From Pelosinus propionicus DSM 13327 (GTDB lineage: Bacteria > Bacillota > Negativicutes > DSM-13327), in the NCBI RefSeq assembly GCF_900114615.1, contig NZ_FOTS01000016.1, forward strand, positions 1 to 64,000: a stretch of DNA of 64,000 bases, in the 5' to 3' direction. Both the position numbers and the translations under genes were made by a program. The notes under the pieces are model-generated. The model was not told where the DNA came from. It saw only the letters and a list, made by a program, of their open reading frames with translations, and did not search any database. Positions 1-8,273 of this stretch are shown here, one piece after another (within the stretch, counting starts at the first letter, position 1; each line of letters begins with the position of its first letter).

Positions 1-275
1 ACCAAGGGTTCCAATATACCTCGCACGGCTATTTGAACCTAACCAAACAGTACGGCATTCTGCCGTCCATGTCAAGAGCGGCTACACCTCTGGATAATGC
101 CCCTGCCGAAAACTTCTTCGGCATTCTAAAAACCGAGTGTATCTACCGCCAAAAAATTCAGACCATTCACCAAGCACGTCATCTTATTGACCAATACATC
201 CACTTCTACAACTTCGAACGCATCAAGACAAAAAATGGCCATACTCCCTTTCAAATCAGGAGCATGGCCGTGTAA
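1..275 (+). CDS. IS3-family transposase (OrfB, integrase core), 3' end only
   Basis: The gene enters from the left edge of the window. The reading frame is open from base 3 and ends with TAA at 273-275. The visible 90 residues carry the end of the DDE integrase core: QGFQYTS after the second catalytic Asp (which lies outside the window), then DNAPAENFFGILKTE with the third catalytic acidic residue, and a tail of the type IDQYIHFYNFERI. These are hallmarks of IS3/IS150-group OrfB. The TTG at 33 is internal to the domain and not the real start. Whether the element is complete cannot be judged here. It directly precedes the 3' side of the invasin-like gene, which may mark an insertion boundary. 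Confidence 0.85.
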   Translation, partial: QGFQYTSHGYLNLTKQYGILPSMSRAATPLDNAPAENFFGILKTECIYRQKIQTIHQARHLIDQYIHFYNFERIKTKNGHTPFQIRSMAV

Positions 276-371
276 TTCTAAGCTATCCTACGACAGGGCG
301 TTTCCTGCCTGTCTATTTCCACGGGAGCGGTCTATAGAGAAGGGCTTTTTTATAATCTTTATAAGTCAAAA

Positions 372-2714
372 TCAATCGTAATGGTCAATAATAAAAGCCA
401 TTATAGGGTTTGGCTGAGGACTGCTGACCATTACTTGTTGAGAAGGATATTGAAGAGTTCCATCGCTTACAGTGATACTATATAAGCCATATGGCACATT
501 TGTAAATATCGCTCTGCCTGTTGAGTTTGTAACTGCCGTAACGTTAGTACCGTTAATTGTCGTTGAAACCGATAAACCAGGCAGTTCATGATAATCCGTA
601 TCATAATAATATACTATGGCCGTTATAGTGCCAGTAACTGGAACTGGACTCATCTTGATAGAGCTATAAGATCTTTCTCCATTTGAAACTGTAACAGGTG
701 TTGTCATGCTGGAGTAATCGGCTTTCGTTACTGTCAGGGAGTAAGTACCATCTGGCAAGTCTGGGATAATGACCACACCGTAAATATCCGTTGTGCCAGT
801 TGCATTAACACCATTTCCTGTTAGGGTTGCTGTAACTGTAGGTAAAGGGGTATTGGTCGAGGCATCCCTTACTGCAACTAATACGTCACCTAGTTTCTTT
901 ACAAGATGAACTTTCTCAATCGTTTCTTGACCATTGGCGATTGTAAGCGTGGTTGTAGCAGTATTGTATCCCTCTTTGCTTAATGTAACTGTATAGCTGC
1001 CTGTCGGCAGGCTGGTAAATGTCACTTTACCAAGCTCGTTCGTTGTTGTCGTCCAAGCAGGTAAACCCGATATGCTGACGGTAGCGCCACTGAGTGAGTT
1101 AGTACCATCATCGACTGTAATCGTTGCGCTACCGGTTTGCCGAGTCAATGAAACGGCTGCAGTCACAAGTCCGGAAGGTATTACCGTAGTGCTGCAGGTA
1201 GTAGTATTGTAGCCAGTCTTTGTTACTGTAAAGGTGTAGCTGCCGGTCGGGAGACCGGCAAATTGCGCTCGTCCCACTGAATCCGTTGTTATTGTATGTT
1301 CCGTGCCATCAACCGTTACGCTGACAGCGGCGCCCTGAATAGGAGTGCTTCCTTCACGGACAGTGATCAGTGCGGTACCGGATTGCCTTACTGTCGTGAT
1401 AGTTCCACTCGCAGTCGTTCCATGATCTACTTCTACGATAGTATAGCTGCTGCTGTAGCCAGTCTTTGTTACCGTGAAGATATACGTACCAGTCGGCACA
1501 TTATTGAATGTCGTCTGACCGAGTTCGTTCGTTGTCACCGTCCAATCACCTAAACCTGATATGCTAACGGTAGCGTCACTAATCGGATCGGTTCCATTCG
1601 TGACGGTAATGGTAGCGTTACCGATTTGTCTGGTTATGGCAATTGTTTCTGATGAACTTGTTCCATTCACAATTGTTATACTGCCGTTTTTAGTGTCATA
1701 ACCGAACGCAGTTACTGTATAGCTAGTTACACCAACTGGCTGGGATGCAAATACCACCTGACCTGCTTCATCCGTAGTTTCGGATGTCGTTTCATTCAAC
1801 GTGACAGTTGCACCGCTGACTGTACTAGTTCCGTCCGTGATGGTGATGGTGATAGTGCCGACTTGCCTTGCCAGTGCTATTTTCCCTGCGGCTGTTACAC
1901 CGTTATTAACGGCTACAGTAACAGTGCTGCTAATATAACCTTCTTTACTGACGGAGAAGATATAACTGCCTGCAGGCATATCGCTGAAAGTTGCTAATCC
2001 TGCACTATTGGTGGTAACTGTTTGTGTTGTGCCGTTTACAGTAACGCTGACGGCTGCACCGCTCATTGGAGAACTTCCGTCGGTGACTGTAATTGCTGCA
2101 CTGCCTATAGTGTTATTGGACGAGGGCAATACCACATTCACATTGCTTGTACCGCCGTTTGTCGGAACGGTAGCAGGAATACTATTCATACTTTGCCCGT
2201 TTGCTTGCACAGTAAAACGATAATTGCCCGGCGGCAGATTCGTAAAAAGGGCTGTTCCATCAGAGCCTGTAGTCATGCTAAGTGTGAATACTGCTTCTGC
2301 AGCAAATGCTGTTTTTACACCTAAGATGCGGTCAAAGAGATTTCCCTCAGATCGTGCATGTTCTGATGACTCACTGACTACATTGGCGGTAACCGTTGCA
2401 CCGCTTACAGAGCCGCCTTGTGCGTCAAAAACATTAACGACAAGATTGCCTCCGACTACCGGTAGGCTAATACCGGTATTGGCCATTTGATCTTTTTGTA
2501 CTGTGACGGCACTGCTATCATTGGAGTAGTTGAAATAGGTGGCCCTAATTGTATAGGTTCCGACATTCAAACCACTGATAACTCCGATTCCAGCTGCATT
2601 TGTGATGACGGCGCTTCCGACCGGATTCCCGTTTTGGTAGGCCTGCAGGCGAGCTCCTTGAATAGGTTGTCCACTACCGTTAGTAACAGTCGTGCCTATG
2701 CTGCCTATATAGGA
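372..2714 (-). repeat. Nine tandem Ig-like coding repeats in the invasin gene
   Basis: Nine diverged units of about 225-300 bp occupy the passenger part of the adhesin. Most units begin with a G-x-x-x-ITV-x-(D/N)G strand and end with a short LxRQ linker. Unit 2 is longer and holds an odd insertion containing FDRILGVKTAFAAEA. DNA similarity between units 5, 6 and 7 is clearly higher than between the outer ones, which suggests recent unit duplication. Confidence 0.8.
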
Positions 2715-3758
2715 TACAAATTTAGTAAAGGTCTCAGTTTTGATCTGATTTTCTCGCTGTACCTTTTGTAACAGTTTGTAACTGATATCGTTGGATTTCT
2801 TATCTTTGTGATTATCGCCGAAAAGAGAGGGGCCTAGTTTGTCTGCCAATTGATATTGGATCTTGCCGTATAAGTCTCCGCTTGACAAATTGGATTTTGT
2901 ATAACCCATTTCCATAGAAAGTCGGGGAGACAGCTGCAGTGTACTGCGCAGTTTATACCCTTTTTCATCATCGTTATGTTTATTATCATAATAAAACCCA
3001 GATGCATAAAAACCAAGCCATTGGGCGTTTGCCAATGTTGAGCCTACCTCATAGTCAAGACCTTGAACTGCTCTTATGTAGGTATATAAGATGCCATCGT
3101 TTGAAATGGTTTCGCCTATTTGTCGGTCTCCCGAGGTAGGGAAGTAAAAGTTTGCCCGATATTCGGCTAATTTATTAAAGTATTCTGCACCTATGCCAAC
3201 TCGAGAAAGATCTTGTTTAAAGCCATAATCGTAGAAAGCATTAAAGCCAAGAAGACTTGTTTTGTCTTCTGACAGTTTTCTCCAGCCGATCCCTAAGTTG
3301 GCGGTAGAATCGGCATCGCTTTGATGGGAATAACGCCCCTGCCAAAACAAAAGCTCGCTGTTTTTAGTAGTTTGAGAAAAAGGCTGAATGGTTTCCAGAG
3401 AAAATACCGGCTTATAGTTTTCTGTAAAAGAAAAGTTAATATCGGTTGTTCTCAGCCATTGCGGTCCTTGGCGTTTACCATTTTGAAGATAGTAGGGAAT
3501 GAGTTGATTAAGGAATTGTTCTGCCTTTTGGTCGGTGCTTAGCCTGCTGGAGTCCGAATTAAAAGCGGCTTGCGTTGCTGGTGTCTCATTAACAGTCGGT
3601 TTTTCTAGAGTCAATACAGGTAATTCAGTGGTTTGTGTACTACTTGCTGAATCTGCTGCAGCACTTGCTGGAACAATAATAGCTGGATTGCCCACAAGCA
3701 TTAAGGTCGCCAAGAATATCGCTATTAGCTTTGTGAAACGTCTAGATATAGGAAACAA
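372..3758 (-). CDS. Inverse autotransporter (intimin/invasin-like) with Ig-like repeat passenger
   Basis: This is a large surface adhesin. The N-terminus has a positively charged segment, a hydrophobic stretch and ASAA, typical of a signal peptide cleaved near residue 36. Residues of about 75-345 match the inverse autotransporter beta-barrel, with motifs such as GIGWRKL, LGFNAFYDY and GIGAEYF. This domain implies an outer membrane. The rest (about 351 to the end) is nine tandem 75-85 residue Ig/CarboxypepD_reg-like units, each with an ITVxDG.. strand and a central G.A.F..LP.G.Y.F.V..GY motif. The longest frame starts at ATG 3764, but AGGAGG lies only one base before it. The TTG at 3758 has a spacing of seven, so I prefer it. 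No LysM or lectin domain is visible. It is probably a monocistronic surface protein. Confidence 0.88.
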   Translation of the reverse strand: MFPISRRFTKLIAIFLATLMLVGNPAIIVPASAAADSASSTQTTELPVLTLEKPTVNETPATQAAFNSDSSRLSTDQKAEQFLNQLIPYYLQNGKRQGPQWLRTTDINFSFTENYKPVFSLETIQPFSQTTKNSELLFWQGRYSHQSDADSTANLGIGWRKLSEDKTSLLGFNAFYDYGFKQDLSRVGIGAEYFNKLAEYRANFYFPTSGDRQIGETISNDGILYTYIRAVQGLDYEVGSTLANAQWLGFYASGFYYDNKHNDDEKGYKLRSTLQLSPRLSMEMGYTKSNLSSGDLYGKIQYQLADKLGPSLFGDNHKDKKSNDISYKLLQKVQRENQIKTETFTKFVSYIGSIGTTVTNGSGQPIQGARLQAYQNGNPVGSAVITNAAGIGVISGLNVGTYTIRATYFNYSNDSSAVTVQKDQMANTGISLPVVGGNLVVNVFDAQGGSVSGATVTANVVSESSEHARSEGNLFDRILGVKTAFAAEAVFTLSMTTGSDGTALFTNLPPGNYRFTVQANGQSMNSIPATVPTNGGTSNVNVVLPSSNNTIGSAAITVTDGSSPMSGAAVSVTVNGTTQTVTTNSAGLATFSDMPAGSYIFSVSKEGYISSTVTVAVNNGVTAAGKIALARQVGTITITITDGTSTVSGATVTLNETTSETTDEAGQVVFASQPVGVTSYTVTAFGYDTKNGSITIVNGTSSSETIAITRQIGNATITVTNGTDPISDATVSISGLGDWTVTTNELGQTTFNNVPTGTYIFTVTKTGYSSSYTIVEVDHGTTASGTITTVRQSGTALITVREGSTPIQGAAVSVTVDGTEHTITTDSVGRAQFAGLPTGSYTFTVTKTGYNTTTCSTTVIPSGLVTAAVSLTRQTGSATITVDDGTNSLSGATVSISGLPAWTTTTNELGKVTFTSLPTGSYTVTLSKEGYNTATTTLTIANGQETIEKVHLVKKLGDVLVAVRDASTNTPLPTVTATLTGNGVNATGTTDIYGVVIIPDLPDGTYSLTVTKADYSSMTTPVTVSNGERSYSSIKMSPVPVTGTITAIVYYYDTDYHELPGLSVSTTINGTNVTAVTNSTGRAIFTNVPYGLYSITVSDGTLQYPSQQVMVSSPQPNPIMAFIIDHYD

Positions 3759-3936
3759 ATTCATTCCTCCTTTTTATAAATTAGCTTTAATTTTAGTGCA
3801 ATACTGTTTTGGATAAGCCCCCTCTCTTGATCAGACATGATGAATGCTGCACTGGACATATAGGACTTCCAGTGTAATGACTAAGGTTATTCTGCAGCAT
3901 TTGTCGGCGAAACATCTTTCGGCATTTCGCCAGGCA

Positions 3937-3984
3937 ATACGTATCATTATCGTTGTTGACAAGTTATTGCTTTTTTATCATAAT
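3937..3984 (+). promoter_or_regulatory. Candidate Fur-box-like site and sigma-70 promoter reading right
   Basis: TTGACA at 3956-3961 and CATAAT at 3979-3984 are separated by 17 bases. Immediately upstream, 3937-3955 holds AATACGTATCATTATCGTT, which on the other strand contains GATAATGAT, as in Fur boxes. No protein gene on the plus strand follows before 5173, so a short non-coding transcript is possible. Prediction by eye only. Confidence 0.3.
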
Positions 3985-4040
3985 AGGACTATTTGCCTGT
4001 TTCAAGTAAACAATTACAAATAAGTACAAGGGGATATTTT

Positions 4041-4087
4041 ATATTTCTTTATATTTCTTTATATTTCTTTATAATTCTTTATATTTC
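4041..4087. repeat. 10-bp tandem repeat (ATATTTCTTT x ~4.7)
   Basis: Three perfect copies of ATATTTCTTT, a fourth with one change (ATAATTCTTT) and a partial fifth. The period of 10 equals about one helical turn, so the tract may be curved. It lies about 280 bp upstream of the invasin start. Otherwise 3765-4286 contains only the putative promoter and the hairpin repeat listed separately. Confidence 0.9.
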
Positions 4088-4200
4088 AGATTGTCGAGTA
4101 CAGTGCTTCTTTTTAAGAGGAAAGTGTTCATTTTCTTCGTCAACTATTTTTGAAGAACTAGGCTTGTAAAAGGTTCTAATCACTTTTGGGAGAAATGAAA

Positions 4201-4262
4201 ATCCTGCAAAGCAGCTTAGCATTGCAGGATTTTTAATATAAATTGATTAGAAATATGGGATA
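4201..4262 (+). repeat. Dispersed intergenic hairpin repeat, copy 1 (also terminator-like)
   Basis: ATCCTGCAA and TTGCAGGAT flank a loop containing AGCAGCTTAG, followed by TTTTT, so it could terminate plus-strand transcription. The same hairpin, loop and 3' flank recur at 15951-16040 and 20176-20264, and in part at 36651-36682. The tail here is shorter and more diverged than in copies 2 and 3. Confidence 0.7.
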
Positions 4263-4286
4263 TACAAAGTCGTCATCTTATTTACA

Positions 4287-4949
4287 TTATCTATCGATCT
4301 TAACGCAAGGGATCGACGTTATCTCGCCATTAATTAACTGACCTATAAGCTGTCCTGTTTGTGCAGCCTTTTCCCATACAGGTTGATTTTCAACAGATAT
4401 ACAATGAGTGGCGGAAGCTTTTGCTTCTTTACCAAATATAAAGGGAATTCCACTGTTTTTACACCCATCACCATAGCCACAAGTAAGACAAGGTACATTT
4501 CCCTCAATATTCAATTCTGCTACATGGTGCATTCTCTCCATGAACAGTTCTACTGCTATTGCGTTGAGGGCTGTTTCTCTTGTTTGCTTATCCAATCCTG
4601 AAATAATTGTGACGACATATTTGTTTTCATTCAAACTATGTAAATGTCTCATTGACCAAAGTCTTTCTAAAAAAGCCTTTGTATAAGCATCTAACATTCG
4701 ATAAGGGGTATAGCCTCCAATTACAATCGCATCCGCTTCCTGAATTTTTTTAGCTAGTTCGGGGAAATCATCGTTAACTTTACAAATGTTATCTTCTACA
4801 CAGGCTTTACAGGCTCGACATGGTCCCACGTGGATATTACTAAGTTTCACAAATTCAAAGTCCAACTTACTTGAATTTAATACCTGTAATACTAAACGGT
4901 CAGTGTTGCTGTTTGGCACAGGACTTCCAGATATACCTAATATTTTCAT
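4287..4949 (-). CDS. Iron-sulfur flavoprotein (flavodoxin/NADPH-FMN reductase fold)
   Basis: The N-terminus MKILGISGSPVPNSNT is the FMN phosphate-binding loop of the NADPH-dependent FMN reductase/flavodoxin-like fold. Residues of about 45-58 carry C-x2-C-x2-C-x5-C, the compact cysteine motif of iron-sulfur flavoproteins (Isf), which bind a 4Fe-4S cluster and pass electrons from ferredoxin to oxidised substrates. A second Cys group (CLTCGYGDGC) lies near residue 150. The longest frame starts at 4964, but GGAGGGG lies eight bases before ATG 4949, giving a 220-residue protein. It is transcribed divergently from the TrmB-type regulator and may share its promoter region. The electron acceptor is unknown. 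Confidence 0.82.
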   Translation of the reverse strand: MKILGISGSPVPNSNTDRLVLQVLNSSKLDFEFVKLSNIHVGPCRACKACVEDNICKVNDDFPELAKKIQEADAIVIGGYTPYRMLDAYTKAFLERLWSMRHLHSLNENKYVVTIISGLDKQTRETALNAIAVELFMERMHHVAELNIEGNVPCLTCGYGDGCKNSGIPFIFGKEAKASATHCISVENQPVWEKAAQTGQLIGQLINGEITSIPCVKIDR

Positions 4950-5110
4950 TAACATCCCCTCCAAATATTCATTAAAAAGTCTTACTTTCGGAGTTTATTT
5001 TCCAAAAGATGGTATAATCATATCATGTACATTATACTTAGCAAGTACATATTTTTAATGGATATGGCACTTTGCTGCATTATTGCCAAGTCGCGCGAGA
5101 AGTAATATAC

Positions 5111-5139
5111 TTGACAACTTTATAGTTGTGAAATATAGT
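5111..5139 (+). promoter_or_regulatory. Sigma-70 promoter with overlapping palindrome for trmB-azlCD
   Basis: TTGACA at 5111-5116, a 17-base spacer, and TATAGT at 5134-5139. The inverted repeat CAACT-TTAT-AGTTG (5115-5128) overlaps the -35 and spacer, a position fitting autorepression by the adjacent regulator (inference). Confidence 0.6.
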
Positions 5140-5172
5140 AGTTATATAAATAACGTCTAGAAAGAGGGCGCG

Positions 5173-5982
5173 ATGGAAAAAATTCTGGCGGAAATACAGA
5201 AGCTTGGTTTTTCTCAATATGAATCAAAAGCGTATATAGCACTTTTACAAAATTCTACTGTTACCGGGTATGAACTTAGTAAACGTTCAGGAGTCCCGCG
5301 TTCTATGATTTATGAGGTTATTAGTAAGTTAATTGATCGGGGAGCTGTATATACAATACCTTCTGATCCTCTTAAATATTCTCCAGTGCCAGCACGAGAA
5401 TTTCTTAAACGTGTGCGCAGAAATATAGAAGCTACGTTTGATTTTTTGGATAAATCATTAGGCTCATTAGAGCAGGCTGGAGATGTAAATCTAATTTCTC
5501 ATATTGATGGTTATGAGCCTGTAATGGATGAATTGCTAAGCATAATTGATGGAGCCAAACAAGAGCTGTGGCTTTCTGTTTGGAACCCAGAAGGATTATT
5601 GTTGGCAGAGAAGGTAAAAGAGGCTGAAAAACGTGATGTAAAAGTATTGTCAATTGTGTTTGACAATAAAGAGTGCCATTTAGGAGTTACTTTCCATCAT
5701 GACTATATGCCGCCTGATGTTGTAAAGCATCGTATAGGCGGGAAATTGACCATAGCAGCTCGTGATAAAGAAGAAGTCATCATTGCAAATTTCCTTGATA
5801 ACTCAAATTCTTGGGCTGTAAAAACCCATGACCCTGCCTTAGTATTAGTAGCTGCTGAATTTATTCGTCATGATATTATGATAGAGACAATTACTCGTCA
5901 CTTTGGTCCAGAGCAGTTAGATAAACTTTGGCGGAATAATCCCGATTTACGATACGTTGTTGAGGGAATGCGATCCGAATAA
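5173..5982 (+). CDS. TrmB-family transcriptional regulator
   Basis: Residues 1-75 form a TrmB-type winged helix (LGFSQYESKAYIALLQ, then SGVPRSMIYEVISKLIDRGAV). The rest resembles the effector-binding part of TrmB proteins, with a PLD-like fold (DELLSIIDGAKQELWLSVWN). These regulators respond to small ligands such as sugars. This one sits 89 bp before azlC/azlD and diverges from an iron-sulfur flavoprotein, so I infer that it controls those genes rather than sugar transport. The start is an ATG with a modest upstream purine run (AAGAGGG). At 269 residues it is of normal family length. It may bind the small palindrome overlapping its own promoter. Confidence 0.85.
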   Translation: MEKILAEIQKLGFSQYESKAYIALLQNSTVTGYELSKRSGVPRSMIYEVISKLIDRGAVYTIPSDPLKYSPVPAREFLKRVRRNIEATFDFLDKSLGSLEQAGDVNLISHIDGYEPVMDELLSIIDGAKQELWLSVWNPEGLLLAEKVKEAEKRDVKVLSIVFDNKECHLGVTFHHDYMPPDVVKHRIGGKLTIAARDKEEVIIANFLDNSNSWAVKTHDPALVLVAAEFIRHDIMIETITRHFGPEQLDKLWRNNPDLRYVVEGMRSE

Positions 5983-6071
5983 AAGGATCGCTTTAATTTT
6001 AAATGATTAAGCGTAGTTATAAAACTAACTTCTATAAAGGCGAAGTGAGAAGAAAATACAGGAAGGAGAAG

Positions 6072-6791
6072 ATGAATATGTTTAAGAATCGATTGAAATT
6101 TTTTCAAGGAGTAAAAGCTGGATTGCCTGTTGCATTAGGCTACATACCGATTGCAGTTGCCTTTGGATTATTATCAAAGTCGCTAGACATTCCAGTTTAT
6201 ATAAGCGTTTTAATGTCTTTACTGATTTATGCGGGTGCTAGTCAGTTTATTGGAGTTAACCTATTAGTTCTAGGAGCTTCTTTTGGAGAAATTGTGATAA
6301 CCACTTTTCTATTAAATTTACGCCACTTTCTTATGACAGCTACACTGTCACAGCGGCTTGACGGGGAAGTATCGAAAAAATGGAGATCACTATTATCCTT
6401 TGGTGTTACAGATGAAACTTTTGCCGTTAGTGTGCTGCAAAAAGAAGAGGAATTATCTAAGTATTTCATTTTAGGTATTAACACAGTAGCTTTTGTATCA
6501 TGGAATGTTGGAACTTGGCTTGGATTATTTTTTGCGGCCAGTTTGCCTGAGGTCATAAAAGTAAGCATGGGTATAGCTTTATATGCTATGTTCATAGGTT
6601 TGTTAATTCCTCATATTAAAAAATCAAAGCCTGTAGTCGTTGTTTCATTGTTGGCAATGGTTATAAACTCTTTGATGTATTGGGCATCTATGCTTTGGGG
6701 ATTTTCAAACGGCTGGGGGATCATTATTGCAACGATAGCTAGTGCTGCCGTGGGGGCAAGCTTCTATTCAGAAGGGAAGGAGCAAGTATGA
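6072..6791 (+). CDS. azlC: AzlC family branched-chain amino acid export protein
   Basis: A 239-residue hydrophobic protein with about seven membrane segments. It shows AzlC features: an N-terminal GxxxGLPVALGYIPIAVAFGLL, then YAGASQFIGVNLL and LLNLRHFLM. AzlC is the large subunit of a two-part exporter that, with AzlD, gives resistance to branched-chain amino acid analogues. The longest frame begins at 6003, but GGAAGGAG lies just before ATG 6072, which gives the family-like N-terminus. The end overlaps the azlD start by four bases (ATGA), so the two are translationally coupled. The substrate here is inferred from family only. Confidence 0.9.
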   Translation: MNMFKNRLKFFQGVKAGLPVALGYIPIAVAFGLLSKSLDIPVYISVLMSLLIYAGASQFIGVNLLVLGASFGEIVITTFLLNLRHFLMTATLSQRLDGEVSKKWRSLLSFGVTDETFAVSVLQKEEELSKYFILGINTVAFVSWNVGTWLGLFFAASLPEVIKVSMGIALYAMFIGLLIPHIKKSKPVVVVSLLAMVINSLMYWASMLWGFSNGWGIIIATIASAAVGASFYSEGKEQV

Positions 6792-7099
6792 ATTTAACGT
6801 ATTTGGTTTTGGCGATGGCTGTCGTTACTTATATACCGCGTATGTTACCGCTGGTTTTATTGCAAAACGTCTGCCTGCCAAGATATATAAAGAGTTTTAT
6901 GGGATTTATCCCATATGCAGCATTGGGAGCGCTTATTTTTCCAGGAGCTCTTCATTCAACTGGTGCTGGAAATTTTGAATCTGCAATTGCAGGATGTATC
7001 GTGTCAATCCTGCTGGCCTGGTGGGAAATGAATCTTATATTCGTGGTAGTTGGAGGCATTGCAGGAGCTTTTATTGTAAATATACTTTTGAAAATATGA
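6788..7099 (+). CDS. azlD: AzlD family small membrane protein
   Basis: A 103-residue protein with about four hydrophobic helices. The motif YIPRMLPLVLL near the N-terminus and the C-terminal glycine-rich helix are those of AzlD, the small partner of AzlC. It overlaps azlC by four bases and has the ribosome site GAAGGGAAGGAG inside azlC. No plus-strand terminator with a T-run follows; the strong hairpin at 7122-7185 has its U-tract on the opposite strand. Confidence 0.88.
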   Translation: MNLTYLVLAMAVVTYIPRMLPLVLLQNVCLPRYIKSFMGFIPYAALGALIFPGALHSTGAGNFESAIAGCIVSILLAWWEMNLIFVVVGGIAGAFIVNILLKI

Positions 7100-7112
7100 A
7101 GGAATCACCAGC

Positions 7113-7185
7113 AAAAAAAAAGACCTCCTAATTGTGCTGATAGATCTGGTTTCGTTAGATGATCTATTAGCACAATTAGGAGGTC
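7113..7185 (-). terminator. Intrinsic terminator for the minus-strand flavoprotein operon
   Basis: A 25-bp stem with a single G-T wobble (7122-7146 with 7161-7185) and a 14-base loop. On the minus strand it is followed by nine T residues (7121-7113). It ends the azlC-azlD-flavoprotein operon coming from the right. Confidence 0.85.
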
Positions 7186-7220
7186 ATGAGCATGCACTGG
7201 CCACAGCAGTAAAAATGGTA

Positions 7221-7805
7221 TTATATACAGGTTTGCTTGATGAGTTTTTGCGCAAACAAACAGGAATGCTGTGCTTTTTCCGCATCCATAAAAACAGATT
7301 GATAACCTAAATCTCTTTCCACAAGCATTCCTGCATATTGCAATTGAGAATGCTTACAATATCGTTTTATACCTTCTTCAAACAAATCAGCGCCCTTTTC
7401 GGGCCGGTATCCACAAGTTGCGACTATTGCTAGTTGTTTTCCCGCCCAAAGTGCCGGTCCCATTTTATCACCATAGTATTTGTTCATACCGTATACTAGG
7501 CGATCCAGCAGAGCTTTCATAGGCGGCGTACAGTACCACGAGTAGATCGGCGTTGCCAGCACAATGATATCGCAAGCGATAATGTTATCAAAAATTTCTT
7601 GTGCATCATCGTTGTAGTGGCAGGCAAAGGTTGTCCAATCCTTCTGACAAACCCGACAAGCGATACAAGGCTCGAGCTGCTTGTCATAAAGCCAAATCAG
7701 ATTGTGCTCGACATAATGCTGTTCTAATTCCTTTATAAAAGGTTCCAATAGGGCTGCGGTGTTTCCTTTTTTTCTTGGACTTCCCATGAGAATACTAACT
7801 TTCAT
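7221..7805 (-). CDS. Flavodoxin-family NAD(P)H-dependent oxidoreductase with Cys cluster
   Basis: A 194-residue member of the NADPH-FMN reductase/flavodoxin-like fold. The phosphate loop is GSPRKKGNT. CIACRVC followed by a Cys eight residues later resembles the Isf cysteine motif with a longer last gap. TPIYSWYCTPPMKALLDRL is the usual flavin-proximal segment. AAGGAG lies seven bases before the ATG. It is the last gene of the minus-strand azlC-azlD operon, about 140 bp after azlD. It is a distant paralog of the flavoprotein at 4287-4949, so each AzlCD pair has one flavoprotein nearby. Confidence 0.82.
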   Translation of the reverse strand: MKVSILMGSPRKKGNTAALLEPFIKELEQHYVEHNLIWLYDKQLEPCIACRVCQKDWTTFACHYNDDAQEIFDNIIACDIIVLATPIYSWYCTPPMKALLDRLVYGMNKYYGDKMGPALWAGKQLAIVATCGYRPEKGADLFEEGIKRYCKHSQLQYAGMLVERDLGYQSVFMDAEKAQHSCLFAQKLIKQTCI

Positions 7806-7816
7806 CTTACAGCTCC

Positions 7817-7946
7817 TTATTCGCTGATACAGCGGTGTTTTATATATTCGTTAAAGACTCTTGCATCAAAATTATACAGACGATTGCGGATCATTTTCGG
7901 ATCGCAGAATACATTGGCAATTACTTCGGTTAGTACTGACTGTTGA
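7817..7946 (-). pseudogene. Possible coding remnant between azlD and flavoprotein
   Basis: A minus-strand frame open through the end of azlD ends at 7817. Its last 42 residues (…SVLTEVIANVFCDPKMIRN…) have a protein-like composition but no ribosome site or start of their own outside azlD. I do not recognise the family. It could be the tail of a lost gene or a chance frame. Confidence 0.25.
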
Positions 7947-8273
7947 TTAAAATATGAGTTGAACCAAAACCATATAGAGGATTGTTCCTCCCGCAATAGA
8001 AAGGAGCATGTTTTTTTTCCAAACATGAAGCAGTGCCACTACCGCCGAAGCCATCAATTCAGGGACACCGTGACTGCCAGAATAAAATTTTACATTCTTA
8101 AAACAATAAATTACCAGAAGTCCCAGCACTGCTGAGGGAAGTACTGTACCAAGAAATTGTACATATTTTGGTGTTGGTCGGTCGGTCGGAAAAGCAGCAA
8201 ATGTAAGAAACCTTGTAATCATTGTCCCTAAGACTACCATAGTGATTGTGATAAGCTGTTGTGTTAACGTCAT
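7947..8273 (-). CDS. azlD: AzlD family small membrane protein (second pair)
   Basis: A 108-residue protein with about four hydrophobic helices. The signature [29 protein letters not shown] occurs in positions typical of AzlD. Its ATG overlaps the end of the upstream AzlC gene by four bases (ATGA on the minus strand). It is clearly diverged from the plus-strand AzlD at 6788-7099, so this is a second, non-identical exporter pair rather than a recent duplication. Confidence 0.87.
   Translation of the reverse strand: MTLTQQLITITMVVLGTMITRFLTFAAFPTDRPTPKYVQFLGTVLPSAVLGLLVIYCFKNVKFYSGSHGVPELMASAVVALLHVWKKNMLLSIAGGTILYMVLVQLIF

Noticed and set aside
2008-2490. Several plus-strand frames opposite the adhesin repeats
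   Set aside because: They are shadows of the repetitive minus-strand coding sequence.
3773-3801. Minus-strand TATAAA/TTGCAC pair with 17-base spacer as the adhesin promoter
   Set aside because: Its start point would fall on the ribosome binding site itself, leaving almost no leader; another promoter further upstream is more likely.
7122-7185. Long hairpin as a mobile repeat
   Set aside because: Only one copy was noticed, and the minus-strand T-run makes a normal intrinsic terminator.
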